Shown here piece by piece: positions 1 to 8,453 of a stretch of 30,120 nt of DNA. The notes beneath the pieces are model-generated. The model did no database searches. It had not been told where the DNA came from and saw nothing but the letters and a program-made list of their open reading frames with translations. Source of the stretch: CAYZUC01 sp964481705. GTDB taxonomy: Bacteria > Bacillota > Clostridia > Lachnospirales > Lachnospiraceae. The first letter of the stretch is position 1, and every line of letters starts with the position of its first letter. The stretch spans positions 1 through 30,120 of the forward strand of contig CAYZUC010000028.1 of assembly GCA_964481705.1 (NCBI GenBank). The letters run 5' to 3'. Both the position numbers and the translations under genes were made by a program.

Positions 1-53
1 AGTACGCCACCTTGCCAAGGTGGAGGTCGCGAGTTCGAGTCTCGTCTATCGCT
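1..53 (+). tRNA. tRNA-Gly (anticodon GCC), 5' part outside the window
   Basis: Only the 3' part is present. The anticodon stem (ccacc, 7-11, with ggtgg, 19-23) closes a 7-base loop ttgccaa whose middle triplet gcc (14-16) reads glycine codons. The T arm is gcgag (29-33), loop ttcgagt (34-40) and ctcgt (41-45). The 3' acceptor strand ctatcgc (46-52) and discriminator t (53) follow. CCA is not encoded. The D arm and 5' acceptor strand lie before the window. An intrinsic terminator follows directly. Confidence 0.9.
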
Positions 54-60
54 CTGCATG

Positions 61-100
61 AGAAGTTTACTTTTCCAATAGAAAGTAAACTTCTTTTTTT
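61..100 (+). terminator. Intrinsic terminator of the tRNA-Gly transcript
   Basis: A perfect 13-bp stem (agaagtttacttt, 61-73, with aaagtaaacttct, 82-94) closes an 8-base loop and runs into a T tract (94-100). It lies 8 bases after the tRNA end, so it ends the tRNA unit and separates it from the surface-protein gene downstream. Confidence 0.92.
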
Positions 101-162
101 GTCGTGTTTATGTTAAACTTTAGGATAAGAAAAGTCATAAACTATCGGAAAAGGGGATTTCT

Positions 163-3100
163 ATGATGAAATGGATTGGAAAGACGGGAAAAGCGCTTGC
201 GTTAGGTATGATTTCTGTAATGCTCATAACAGAGCTCTCATCATCGACTTCTGCGGCGACATTAAGTCAAAACGAAAAACAAGAGACAACAGTCATCGAA
301 GACGAGGCACTTGAGCAGCAAGAGCCAGAAGAACAGGAACCGGAGAAGGAACAACAAGAGACCGAGCAGCAGGACCAGAGCTCTTCCAGCTTGTCGGAGG
401 ATTCCATAATAGAAGAGCAGGACTTACCGGAAGACTCTGCTGACCCATCTGAAAACGGAATTATCATGCAATCCAGTGAGTCCGTCAACAGCGTATCCGA
501 TTCAAGTATATCAGAAAACGATATTGCCGCTTCCGGTGTTATGCCCGATGACTTGATTATCCCGGACCTTACTCCTATCAGAGAGCAGTCCGGCAGACGC
601 AGTAAGAGTATCAGCTCGGAGGACAGACAGGTAGGAGCAGTGCTTCCCGAATCCTATGATTCCCGTAATGTAAACGGCAGAAGCTATGTAACCCCGGTGC
701 GGAATCAGGCGATGATTTCTGAAACATACATGTGCTGGGCATTTTCGCTTATGGCAGCGGCCGAAGGTGATGCTATGAAGGAAGGCATCTATGGAAGCAC
801 AGCAAACTTTGCATCTCCTCTTCATTTGGCCAACTTCATGTATCACCACGTAACCGATCCACTTGGAGGTACGGCAGGCTCCGGAACCACACAATCGAAT
901 ACCAATCACTACCTTGGAAATACCTGTATGGCATCTCTGGAATTGATGGGCTGGCAAGGAGTAGGTGACGAGCAGCAGACACCCTTCACCGGTTATTGGC
1001 CAAGCGGGATCAGTGATGATCTGGCATATAATGACATTCTACATGTGACCGATGCGTACTGGGCGTCTGCGAAGGACAGCACCTCCATCAAGAATCTGAT
1101 AATGGAACACGGAGCAGTAACCACCAATGTAAATACCGGCGGCGGTATCAATGCCAATCATGCCGCTTACTATAATGGTACATTAGGAGCAGGACATGCC
1201 ATTACACTAGTTGGCTGGGACGATACCTTCTCCAAAGATAAATTTGCACAGGTATCCCCCTGCGACGGAACGGCACTGACGGATGGAGCATGGCTCGTAA
1301 AAGACAGCTATGGCACCACCGGCTCCAATCGTGACGAAGGCTACTACTGGCTATCCTACAAGGATTCCGCGTTCCTTGGAAGAGGAAACTATGTTTCAAA
1401 TAAGGCGATCGCACTCGACCTCGAGCGCTCAACCAACTACGATCATAATTATCAATACGATGGAAGCAATGGGGTGTCCAGACAGCTCTATTCCGAAAGT
1501 GGTACTCTTTATGCATCCAACATCTTTACCGCACATGCCAATTCTGATGGAGTGGAAGATATTGAAGCCGTCAGCTTTGCAACACCATCCGTCGATGGTA
1601 ATTACTCGGTTCAGATTTATACGAATGTACCGGAGGGTGCGACAAAGCCAACAGAAGGAACTCCGGCTTATACAGAGGAACAGACAGGCTCCTTTACCTA
1701 CGCCGGTGCTCATACCATCAAGCTGAACACCCCGGTTCAAGTACAGGAAGGGACTCGATTTGCAGTTGTAATCAAGCTTACCAATGGAACCTCTTATAAT
1801 CAGGAGATGGGAGTAAATGATAAGGCCACCTACCTCCTTATCGATCAGAGCTATGACAGCGGCTGGTGTACCCATACCGCATCCCTGGCAGAAAAAAGAG
1901 GCTTCTATAGCGAAGATGGAATTACCTGGTACGATGCGGCGCCGGCTGATGCAGCAGCTTCCCAGAGAGCAACACTCCGTATCAAAGCCTACACCAACGA
2001 TTCCTCCACGCCGGAAAAGCCCATGGTCATTGAAGATGAGATGGTATCTGAGCTGAAGGATATGGAGTATACGGGAAGACAGCTCTGCCCGGAACCGGTC
2101 ATCCATTATAATGAAAAGCTATTAGTCAGAAACGTAGATTACACCCTGACTTTTGGACAAAATATCTCAGTAGGTAAGAAATCCGGTGTGGTTACGGTAA
2201 GAGGTATTGGAAAGTATACAACAAAATCCCCCATTGTCCGCAACTTTGGGATTACACGAAGGAACATCAACAGTGAAGGAATTACCTTTACCGGAATGGA
2301 CGACCTCATTTATGATGGCAAAGAAAAGACACCGATTGTAGTCAAAGATGGATTAACAATTTTGCCTGAGACGGCTTATCGCATTAGCTATTCGAATAAC
2401 CTCAAAGCAGGAACTGCTACAGCTGTTGTAAAGGGAGTAAGTAACTATATTGGCACCGTTCACCTTACCTTTACCATTCATCCCCGTTCCTTAAGTGACA
2501 ATGAGATTACCTATGAGCCACTGAAGAATTACAACTACTTAGGGAAGGCAATTGAACAGCAGCCAATTATCAAAGATGGGTACCGCGGAAACACCAGCTT
2601 AATACTTGGGACGGATGTACAAGTGGTATATCGTAATAATATCATGCCCGGTATCAGCGAGGTTTTTTTAACAGGAAAAGGAAACTATACCGGTTCTCAT
2701 GTAATGACCTTTGAGATATTTCCTAAGGATATTGGAAAAGTATCTCTTGCGCGAATCAAGAATCAAACCTATCAGGGAGGTATGCCGATTCGTCCGGAAG
2801 TCATTATGAAGGATGGAAAAAGAGATCTGACCGATGGCGTAGACTTTACCACGGTATACTCCAATAATACCAAGGTTGGAACTGCGACCATATCCATAGC
2901 CGGAAAGGAAGGCACCATATATGAGGGAAGCCGACGCGAGGTCACCTTTGAAATCGTCAAAGTAAATCTTGTAAAGGGCGTAATTATCAAGGACTTTGGC
3001 GACTGTAACTATACCGTGAAGAAAAATTATGAGCAGGAAAGCATGACGCTGTCGCTTCCGAATGGTACATTGCTGCAAAAAGGAGTTGATTACACAGTCA

Positions 3101-4737
3101 AATATTCCAACAACACGAAGGTTGGCGTTGCGACCATGACAATTACAGCGGCCTCCGACGGATATACCGGAACGCTCATCAAGACATTTGAGATTGTAGA
3201 CCCATCCTCGGGAAAATGTATCAATGACTACTCGGATAATAAACTGGAAATCAAAGGATTTGCCTATAATCGCGAATATATGCTCAATCGTGATGGCAGA
3301 CAAAAGAAATGGGTATTATTACCGATAGAGCCTGAAATCAAATTGTATTATAATAAAAAGGAGCTTGAGCTCGGAAAAGATTATAAGCTCACATACAAAA
3401 ATAATGTAAGTGTAGGAACAGCAAAGGTCATCATCTCAGCGGTGCCCGGAAGTGGATATATTGGCCGAAGAGAAGAAGAATTCTTTATAGTCGGTACCCC
3501 CATGTTTGTACTGGGCTTGCCCGATAATGGCTTCCATGTGCCGGATCCTGTAGATAAGACATATCAGGGTGATAAGGTAACCCAGCCACTCTATATCAAG
3601 TATGAATCCAGCGTGGATGGTTCCAACAAGCCACAGACGTTGCGTCTGAAAGAAGGAAAGCACTATAAGATTACATACGAAGACAATATCAACGTAGGAA
3701 CGGCCTCCTACATCATTGAAGGAATGGATCGATATTCCGGAAAGAGCAAGAAATACGAATTCAAAGTCCTTCCGAGACAGCTGTCAGACCTAAAGATAAA
3801 GGGAGCAAAAAATGTAACCTACACTGGAGGTACGATTATACCGGACCTGCACCTGCAATTCCGTGGCTATTATCTAAGAGAAGGCGTTGATTATGATGTG
3901 ATTCTGACGGATAACGTCAATGCAGGGACAGCCAAGGCAACCTTTGTGGTAGCCGACAATTGTACGAATTTTGAAGGAAGCACCAGTGTAACCTTCAAGA
4001 TTAACCCAAAGAATCTGAATGCCCTGAAGGTGGGAACCGATATCACTGGAGTAGAGGACCAGGTCTTTGACGGAACGCCCAAGGAGCCACTGCCGGTCAT
4101 CACCTGTAACGGCAACCCGATTTCTGAGAATGATTATAAAATTACCTATGGAAAGAATACCATTGGACCAGGTAAGAATTACGTAGTGATCAAAGCACTT
4201 TCGAAAAAAGATGGAGGAAGCGGCAATTTTACTGGTCAAAAGAAGATCTACTACAATATTCTTGGAAAAGAGATTGATGTTGTCAGCACCTATAACGGCG
4301 GAGAACAGGACTACACCGGAAAACAGGTAAAACCGCCATTAGATACCATAGAAACCGTAGATGGAGAGGTTCTGGTACGTGGCAAGGATTATAAGACCTA
4401 CTATAAAAATAACAGAAATTGTGGCGCCGAAGCATACATACTGTTAAAAGGACGCGGAGATTACACAGGACGTACCGCCAAGATATACTTTACCATTGTT
4501 CCCTGCCGTGTAAATACCGATAATTTGGAGGTTCGTGGACTTCGTGCAGTAAAACTGGGTAATAAAGCCTATGTAAAACCCAAATTCACGGTATATGTTA
4601 ATAGGAAGAAGCTAAAGCTCCTGCGTGATTATACCGTTACTTATACCAATAATACAAAGGCAGGAACGGGTACGGTGCAAATAGCATTTATTGGCAATTA
4701 TTCGGGCAATACGACAAGAACCTTTGAAATACGATAA
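163..4737 (+). CDS. Secreted papain-like (C1 family) protein with 11 tandem Ig-like repeats; altered active site
   Basis: This is a 1524-aa exported protein. A signal peptide (about 1-31, ending STSA-A) is followed by a Glu/Gln/Ser-rich linker (about 38-125). A C1 peptidase-like domain covers about 160-405, and a lectin-like or accessory beta domain about 415-620. Eleven repeats of about 75-85 residues then run to the C-terminus, with the pattern YTG..., GxDYxxxYxNN, xxGTAxVxI, GNYxG, FxI. No LPXTG or other wall-sorting signal is visible. Candidate papain residues are Gln182, Cys191 (MCWAFS) and His345 (GHAITLVGWDD). Two things are odd: Gln to Cys is 9 residues, against 6 in papain and in the second copy in this window, and the usual catalytic Asn (KNSWG) is Asp381 (KDSYG). 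It may therefore be an altered or inactive peptidase. AAGGGG at 151-156 precedes two ATGs (163, 166); either could be used. A weak possible promoter (TTGTCG 99-104, TAGGAT 121-126) lies upstream. Confidence 0.9.
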   Translation: MMKWIGKTGKALALGMISVMLITELSSSTSAATLSQNEKQETTVIEDEALEQQEPEEQEPEKEQQETEQQDQSSSSLSEDSIIEEQDLPEDSADPSENGIIMQSSESVNSVSDSSISENDIAASGVMPDDLIIPDLTPIREQSGRRSKSISSEDRQVGAVLPESYDSRNVNGRSYVTPVRNQAMISETYMCWAFSLMAAAEGDAMKEGIYGSTANFASPLHLANFMYHHVTDPLGGTAGSGTTQSNTNHYLGNTCMASLELMGWQGVGDEQQTPFTGYWPSGISDDLAYNDILHVTDAYWASAKDSTSIKNLIMEHGAVTTNVNTGGGINANHAAYYNGTLGAGHAITLVGWDDTFSKDKFAQVSPCDGTALTDGAWLVKDSYGTTGSNRDEGYYWLSYKDSAFLGRGNYVSNKAIALDLERSTNYDHNYQYDGSNGVSRQLYSESGTLYASNIFTAHANSDGVEDIEAVSFATPSVDGNYSVQIYTNVPEGATKPTEGTPAYTEEQTGSFTYAGAHTIKLNTPVQVQEGTRFAVVIKLTNGTSYNQEMGVNDKATYLLIDQSYDSGWCTHTASLAEKRGFYSEDGITWYDAAPADAAASQRATLRIKAYTNDSSTPEKPMVIEDEMVSELKDMEYTGRQLCPEPVIHYNEKLLVRNVDYTLTFGQNISVGKKSGVVTVRGIGKYTTKSPIVRNFGITRRNINSEGITFTGMDDLIYDGKEKTPIVVKDGLTILPETAYRISYSNNLKAGTATAVVKGVSNYIGTVHLTFTIHPRSLSDNEITYEPLKNYNYLGKAIEQQPIIKDGYRGNTSLILGTDVQVVYRNNIMPGISEVFLTGKGNYTGSHVMTFEIFPKDIGKVSLARIKNQTYQGGMPIRPEVIMKDGKRDLTDGVDFTTVYSNNTKVGTATISIAGKEGTIYEGSRREVTFEIVKVNLVKGVIIKDFGDCNYTVKKNYEQESMTLSLPNGTLLQKGVDYTVKYSNNTKVGVATMTITAASDGYTGTLIKTFEIVDPSSGKCINDYSDNKLEIKGFAYNREYMLNRDGRQKKWVLLPIEPEIKLYYNKKELELGKDYKLTYKNNVSVGTAKVIISAVPGSGYIGRREEEFFIVGTPMFVLGLPDNGFHVPDPVDKTYQGDKVTQPLYIKYESSVDGSNKPQTLRLKEGKHYKITYEDNINVGTASYIIEGMDRYSGKSKKYEFKVLPRQLSDLKIKGAKNVTYTGGTIIPDLHLQFRGYYLREGVDYDVILTDNVNAGTAKATFVVADNCTNFEGSTSVTFKINPKNLNALKVGTDITGVEDQVFDGTPKEPLPVITCNGNPISENDYKITYGKNTIGPGKNYVVIKALSKKDGGSGNFTGQKKIYYNILGKEIDVVSTYNGGEQDYTGKQVKPPLDTIETVDGEVLVRGKDYKTYYKNNRNCGAEAYILLKGRGDYTGRTAKIYFTIVPCRVNTDNLEVRGLRAVKLGNKAYVKPKFTVYVNRKKLKLLRDYTVTYTNNTKAGTGTVQIAFIGNYSGNTTRTFEIR
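2062..4734 (+). repeat. Eleven tandem Ig-like protein repeats (YTG / DYxVxYxNN / GTA type)
   Basis: The C-terminal 890 residues of the first papain-like protein are a coding-level tandem array. Each unit carries an aromatic-x-G start (YTG, YDG, YQG), then G-x-DY, an NN/DN pair, an aromatic or GTA turn, and a final FxI or FxV strand. The copies are diverged at DNA level, so this is an old domain array and not a recent DNA duplication. The units resemble the MBG-like or bacterial Ig-like stalk repeats common in Lachnospiraceae surface proteins; the exact family is not certain. Confidence 0.8.
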
Positions 4738-4796
4738 ATATACATATAACTATCATAAATAGGACAAAGTTTATTCAAAAAATATTCAAAAACTTC

Positions 4797-4825
4797 TTGA
4801 CAGTAGCGAGGGGGGGCGATATACT
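4797..4825 (+). promoter_or_regulatory. Near-consensus sigma-A promoter with a seven-G run in its spacer
   Basis: TTGACA (4797-4802) and TATACT (4820-4825) are separated by exactly 17 bp. The spacer contains an uninterrupted run of seven G (4810-4816). The predicted start of transcription is near 4832, giving a leader of about 75 nt that ends in a strong ribosome binding site AAGGAGGG (4891-4898), 9 bases before the ATG at 4908. Boxes and spacing are close to optimal, so strong expression of the surface gene is expected while the G run stays at this length. Confidence 0.85.
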
Positions 4826-4907
4826 ATCAAAGAATAGTGTCGGTACGTATTTATACAATACATAAAGACAAAAAAGAAAAGAAAGAATTCAAGGAGGGAA
4901 ATTAGAG

Positions 4908-5858
4908 ATGACAGATTTGAATCTCAAAGCGATGCGTGTGAAACAGGTTATCGCAATGTTCATGGCAGTATGTCTCACAGTTTTATCTGTTAATGTAGAC
5001 GTATTTGCAGCAGCTGCCAAAGATACGACTTATATGGCAGGCAAAGCTTCTGTCTCCGCAAACGTTCAAGGGGTTACCACTAGCGTTGACGGTGAGGAAG
5101 TAGATGTCACGATTTCATTAAATGAAATCAAAGTAGGTGGAGTTGTTACAACAGCAACATCACTTAAAGGCTTAGAGATTAGTGATGATTGCAAGAAAAT
5201 CACAGTATCTTCAGCTGATTTAGTAGAGGACATCGATGTAGTTTATCCTGAGAATGCAGAAGCAGCAGAAAGAATTATTGATGCTACTGTTTATGTTGAA
5301 GGAAAGAACGGCGTTGCTGCAACAGACATCGTTATCAAACAGGGTGTTCTTACAAAAGAGGACTACAAAAAAGGTGACGACGTAGTTGACAAAGACGGCA
5401 AGAAAGTAAGTGCTTACGATCCTGACTTCAAGGTTACAAATCCTGATGGATTTAAAGTAATCGCTCCAGAAGACGCATTGGATAAGGATTTATATGCCGG
5501 CGATTTGATTGGTATTGTTACAAATGTTGATGGCAAGAAAATCAAGAATCTGAAAGATGATTCCAAGCTTATCACAGTTACAGTATATGATGGACTTTCT
5601 CCAAAGGGTGGCAACATCGTTGCTATCTACAAGAAAGCTCCTGGTTCAGTTCTTACAGCTACTTCTAAAGTAAAAGCTGTTGAGACTAACTACGTAGAAG
5701 GTAAAGTATTTGATGGTTGGACAGTTGCTAATGTTGCGAAGTCTCGCAATGGTAAAAAAATCAAGACGATCACAGCTGGTGATACAGCATTTGATTTTGC
5801 CACAGCTGTTACAGAGAACACTTATGTAATTGCAGATTGTAGTAGTTACAGGTCTTAA
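4908..5858 (+). CDS. Secreted surface protein, N-terminal fragment (frameshifted gene)
   Basis: This 316-aa ORF begins with a signal peptide (basic start, hydrophobic core AMFMAVCLTVLSV, probable cleavage after DVFA near residue 34). It continues as an acidic, Val/Lys/Asp-rich beta-type protein without a family I can name. It has the strongest promoter and ribosome binding site in the window. Codon use favours gtt, gct, ctt and aca, unlike its neighbours, as expected of a very abundant protein. The last residues (DCSSYRS) look out of frame. The next ORF, one frame over, continues the same composition and codon bias and overlaps the last 29 bases. Dropping one T near 5837-5838 would join both parts into one protein of about 640 aa (…YVIAD-VVVTGLNAK…). 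I infer one gene broken by a single-base indel. A sequencing error, a true mutation or recoding cannot be told apart here. Confidence 0.75.
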   Translation: MTDLNLKAMRVKQVIAMFMAVCLTVLSVNVDVFAAAAKDTTYMAGKASVSANVQGVTTSVDGEEVDVTISLNEIKVGGVVTTATSLKGLEISDDCKKITVSSADLVEDIDVVYPENAEAAERIIDATVYVEGKNGVAATDIVIKQGVLTKEDYKKGDDVVDKDGKKVSAYDPDFKVTNPDGFKVIAPEDALDKDLYAGDLIGIVTNVDGKKIKNLKDDSKLITVTVYDGLSPKGGNIVAIYKKAPGSVLTATSKVKAVETNYVEGKVFDGWTVANVAKSRNGKKIKTITAGDTAFDFATAVTENTYVIADCSSYRS

Positions 5859-6834
5859 TGCAAAGGTTACTGTTCAGGTTGGAAAGGAAACTACCGCACG
5901 TGTAGTAGTACCTGCTGGATACAAGAGCTTTAAGGTTACTCTTACAAAAGATGACAAGAAGAACGTTAAGAGTGCTACTGTCAGCAAGAAGGGTATCATC
6001 TCAGTTACAGCAAACAGCAAGAGCAAAGCTGCACTTGGTACTTACACATATGATGTTATGGGTAAGGTTTCCAGCAAGATCAGTGAAAAAGTTGGTACTT
6101 TAACAGTTGAAGTTGTTGAGACAGCACCTGTTACAGAGATCGAACTTATCACAACCAATGGTCTTAAGAATATTGCACTTGATAAATCATCTGCAAGTAA
6201 GAAAGCTCAGTTAATTGCAAATCCTGAAACAACTGGTGTTAAGTATGTAGCTACAGCAGCAACACTTCCTACTGGTGTGAAATCAGGTCTTACAAAGAAA
6301 GCAGCACAAGCACTTGTTAAGGTTGCAAAAGCTGATAGAGCGAAAGCAGTTAGCGTTACCCGTGCTGGACTTGTTACAGCAAAGGCTGCTGGAAACAACA
6401 ATGTATATGCTTACAAGACAATTAAAGTAGGAAGCGGAAAATCAGCAACATATACAGTAGTTATTTCTAATCCAGTTAACGTAAACGTTACTTCATCTTC
6501 TAAGAGCTTTTCATTTACCGGTGGAAAGAAATTCACATATAAGACAACTGGTAAGAAAGCTAAGACAGCTTACACAGTAAAGAAAAATACGGCTGTTAAG
6601 TTTGTTGCAAAAGCAACTGCTGGTTCATCTGATGAAATCGCTATCAGAGCAATCAACATGAAGGGTGAGGTTGTACTTGGTCTTCAGCAGAAGATTAAGA
6701 AGAACACAAAGACTTGTACAAATACTTTGGTACCTGGATATGATTACCAGGCTAAAGATGATTTAGTAGTAGTAGCTACAGCTCCTTCAGGAGATCAGAA
6801 GTATAAGACACTTAGATTCGTAGCTAAGAAATAA
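5830..6834 (+). CDS. Secreted surface protein, C-terminal fragment (continuation after frameshift)
   Basis: This 334-aa ORF opens at a TTG with no ribosome binding site of its own and no signal peptide, so it is unlikely to be an independent gene. It is Lys/Thr/Val/Ala-rich with a high predicted positive charge, as in S-layer or wall-binding proteins. The composition and the gtt/gct/aca codon bias match the ORF just upstream. Segments such as VTRAGLVTAKAAGNNNVYA resemble bacterial Ig-like (Big2) folds, but the family is not certain. No wall-sorting motif is seen. It ends 36 bp before a GC-rich hairpin. Function is unknown beyond a probable structural surface role. Confidence 0.7.
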   Translation: MQIVVVTGLNAKVTVQVGKETTARVVVPAGYKSFKVTLTKDDKKNVKSATVSKKGIISVTANSKSKAALGTYTYDVMGKVSSKISEKVGTLTVEVVETAPVTEIELITTNGLKNIALDKSSASKKAQLIANPETTGVKYVATAATLPTGVKSGLTKKAAQALVKVAKADRAKAVSVTRAGLVTAKAAGNNNVYAYKTIKVGSGKSATYTVVISNPVNVNVTSSSKSFSFTGGKKFTYKTTGKKAKTAYTVKKNTAVKFVAKATAGSSDEIAIRAINMKGEVVLGLQQKIKKNTKTCTNTLVPGYDYQAKDDLVVVATAPSGDQKYKTLRFVAKK

Positions 6835-6870
6835 TCCAGTTTCATAGAGATTAGATTAAACTACAATTGG

Positions 6871-6904
6871 ACTCCCTCGGACGTATGTCCGAGGGAGTTA
6901 TTTG
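6871..6904 (+). terminator. Hairpin terminator or attenuator after the surface-protein gene
   Basis: A perfect 12-bp stem (actccctcggac, 6871-6882, with gtccgagggagt, 6887-6898) closes a gtat loop and is followed by the imperfect T tract tatttgat. It lies only about 20 bp before the ATG of the next gene (6921), leaving no room for a promoter between them. The downstream operon must therefore rely on read-through or on a weak start just before the hairpin (possible -10 TACAAT, 6862-6867). It may act as a partial terminator that sets a high surface-protein to glycosyltransferase ratio (inference). Confidence 0.75.
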
Positions 6905-6920
6905 ATAAAGGGATAAAGTT

Positions 6921-8390
6921 ATGGTCAGACATTACGAACAATGGAAGAAAGTGTATAGATTACTGTCATCATGTTTATTGATATTATTGGCGACGATTGC
7001 ATTTATTGAGGTATGGGCACGCCAGTATAACAGCATGATTGTATTCCCATACTACTATAAGGGATTTTTGATGATGTCAGTCATGTATGCATTTTTTCTG
7101 GCCTTTTTTTCCTGGCTCTTTGATGGCAGCCAGATAGGATATATGAAGAGAAGAAACGCACTTCTCTCAGAGGGCTTATCGGTGGTATGCACGAATGGAT
7201 TATTTTATCTGCAGACAGTCTTGCTTGCAACCTTTTTCGTCCCTGTATGGGCATTTGCAGCGCTCACATGTGTAGATGTAGTTGTACTCGTTCTGCTGAC
7301 AGAGTTTTTAAACTCGATTTTTGAGCATATGTTCCCTCCCATTCGTCTCCTTTTAATCTATGGGAATTATCCCGAGACAGAGATTCGCCGTATGACAAGT
7401 GGCTGGGAAGGTAAGTACCAGATAGAAGGTATTATCGGAATCAATGAAGGGCGTAATAAGGCCATCAAGATGTTAAAAGACTTTGATGCCGTTGCTATTT
7501 GCGATATACCGGTAGAAGACCGTAACGTAATTGCAGAGTATTGTGTTGAGAATAAGATACCTACTTACTTTACACCCAAGATTTCTGATATTTTATTCAA
7601 GAATGCAGAGGGTCTGCGCTTCTTTGGTATGTCGATCAGTAACCGACTTACCGTAGAGCAGCGCTTCTCTCTCATTGGATATCTAAAGAAGATATACCGC
7701 GGTGGAAGAGGACGTCTCTACGAGCTTGTGAATAAGTCCATGGATCAACACGAGAAAATGTTTCTTATCACAGCTAATCCAGAGACGCTCATGATTGGTA
7801 TGGAGTCTCCGGAATTCGATTCTGTACTTTTGGATGAAATGACTACCATTGTACCGGATGGAATCGGTATTATCAAGGCTCTGCAAATCGTAGGCTATGG
7901 AAAGAACAAAAGAATTGCAGGAGTAGAGTTCACCGATATTCTGTTGAAGCTGGCTGACATCAAGAGTAAATCCGTATACTTCTATGGAGCCTCTGCTGAG
8001 GTCATAGAGACCATGGTACAGAAGACAAGGGAAAAGTATCCACACGCTGTGATTAGCGGCTATTCTAACGGCTATGACCGCGATGCAGACGAGGTTATGG
8101 ATGAGATTGTATCACTATCTCCAGATATCATCCTAATTGCCCTTGGAGTACCGGCTCAGGAACTCCTCATTGCCAAGAACTATCATCGCTTTGACAAAGG
8201 AATCTTTATGGGCGTAGGCGGCAGCTTTGATGTCCTCTCCGGTTGTAAGAAGCGTGCACCTGAAATCTTCCTGAAGCTGAATCTGGAATGGCTGTATCGT
8301 ATTACCCGCGAGCCAAAACGCCTGAAACGCTTCTGGAATTCCAATGTGAAGTTCTTGCTGGAAGTAACCAAGATACAGAAGATCAAGTAA
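6921..8390 (+). CDS. Membrane-anchored WecG/TagA/CpsF-family glycosyltransferase fused to a glycosylphosphotransferase front half
   Basis: This 489-aa protein has two parts. Residues 1-240 carry about four membrane segments (about 12-32, 46-67, 86-107, 110-130) and a Rossmann-like domain (about 140-240, IRLLLIYGN… GMSI). That is the layout of the N-terminal half of polyprenyl glycosylphosphotransferases (CoA_binding_3 type), but the catalytic sugar-phosphate transferase domain is missing. Residues about 275-489 are a GT26 domain: TANPET (284-289), PDGIGI with the likely catalytic Asp313, FYGAS, NGYD, GVPAQE (409-414), GVGGSFD and the C-terminal EWLYRITREPKR. GT26 enzymes such as TagA add ManNAc, or WecG adds ManNAcA, to an undecaprenyl-PP-GlcNAc lipid at the inner membrane face. 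Normal TagA is about 250 aa and peripheral; here the membrane domain would tether it. It is the first gene of a run with two more glycosyltransferases, and a UDP-ManNAc-forming epimerase lies at 21846. Confidence 0.88.
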   Translation: MVRHYEQWKKVYRLLSSCLLILLATIAFIEVWARQYNSMIVFPYYYKGFLMMSVMYAFFLAFFSWLFDGSQIGYMKRRNALLSEGLSVVCTNGLFYLQTVLLATFFVPVWAFAALTCVDVVVLVLLTEFLNSIFEHMFPPIRLLLIYGNYPETEIRRMTSGWEGKYQIEGIIGINEGRNKAIKMLKDFDAVAICDIPVEDRNVIAEYCVENKIPTYFTPKISDILFKNAEGLRFFGMSISNRLTVEQRFSLIGYLKKIYRGGRGRLYELVNKSMDQHEKMFLITANPETLMIGMESPEFDSVLLDEMTTIVPDGIGIIKALQIVGYGKNKRIAGVEFTDILLKLADIKSKSVYFYGASAEVIETMVQKTREKYPHAVISGYSNGYDRDADEVMDEIVSLSPDIILIALGVPAQELLIAKNYHRFDKGIFMGVGGSFDVLSGCKKRAPEIFLKLNLEWLYRITREPKRLKRFWNSNVKFLLEVTKIQKIK

Positions 8391-8453
8391 TGCAGTATTC
8401 GAGTGATTGAGTAGTTCATGTGAGGATAGATAGAGAATATAGAGGGAAGAAAC

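Noticed and set aside
1429..2106. Long minus-strand ORF of 225 codons inside the first papain-like gene
   Set aside because: It is antisense to a clear domain-bearing gene, has no ribosome binding site and gives a Cys/Ile-rich translation without family features. The same applies to 2668-3303 and 511-957.
2062..4734. Tandem DNA repeats or a CRISPR-like array in the papain-like genes
   Set aside because: The periodicity exists only at protein level; the DNA units are strongly diverged and have no uniform spacers. No CRISPR array was seen anywhere in the window.
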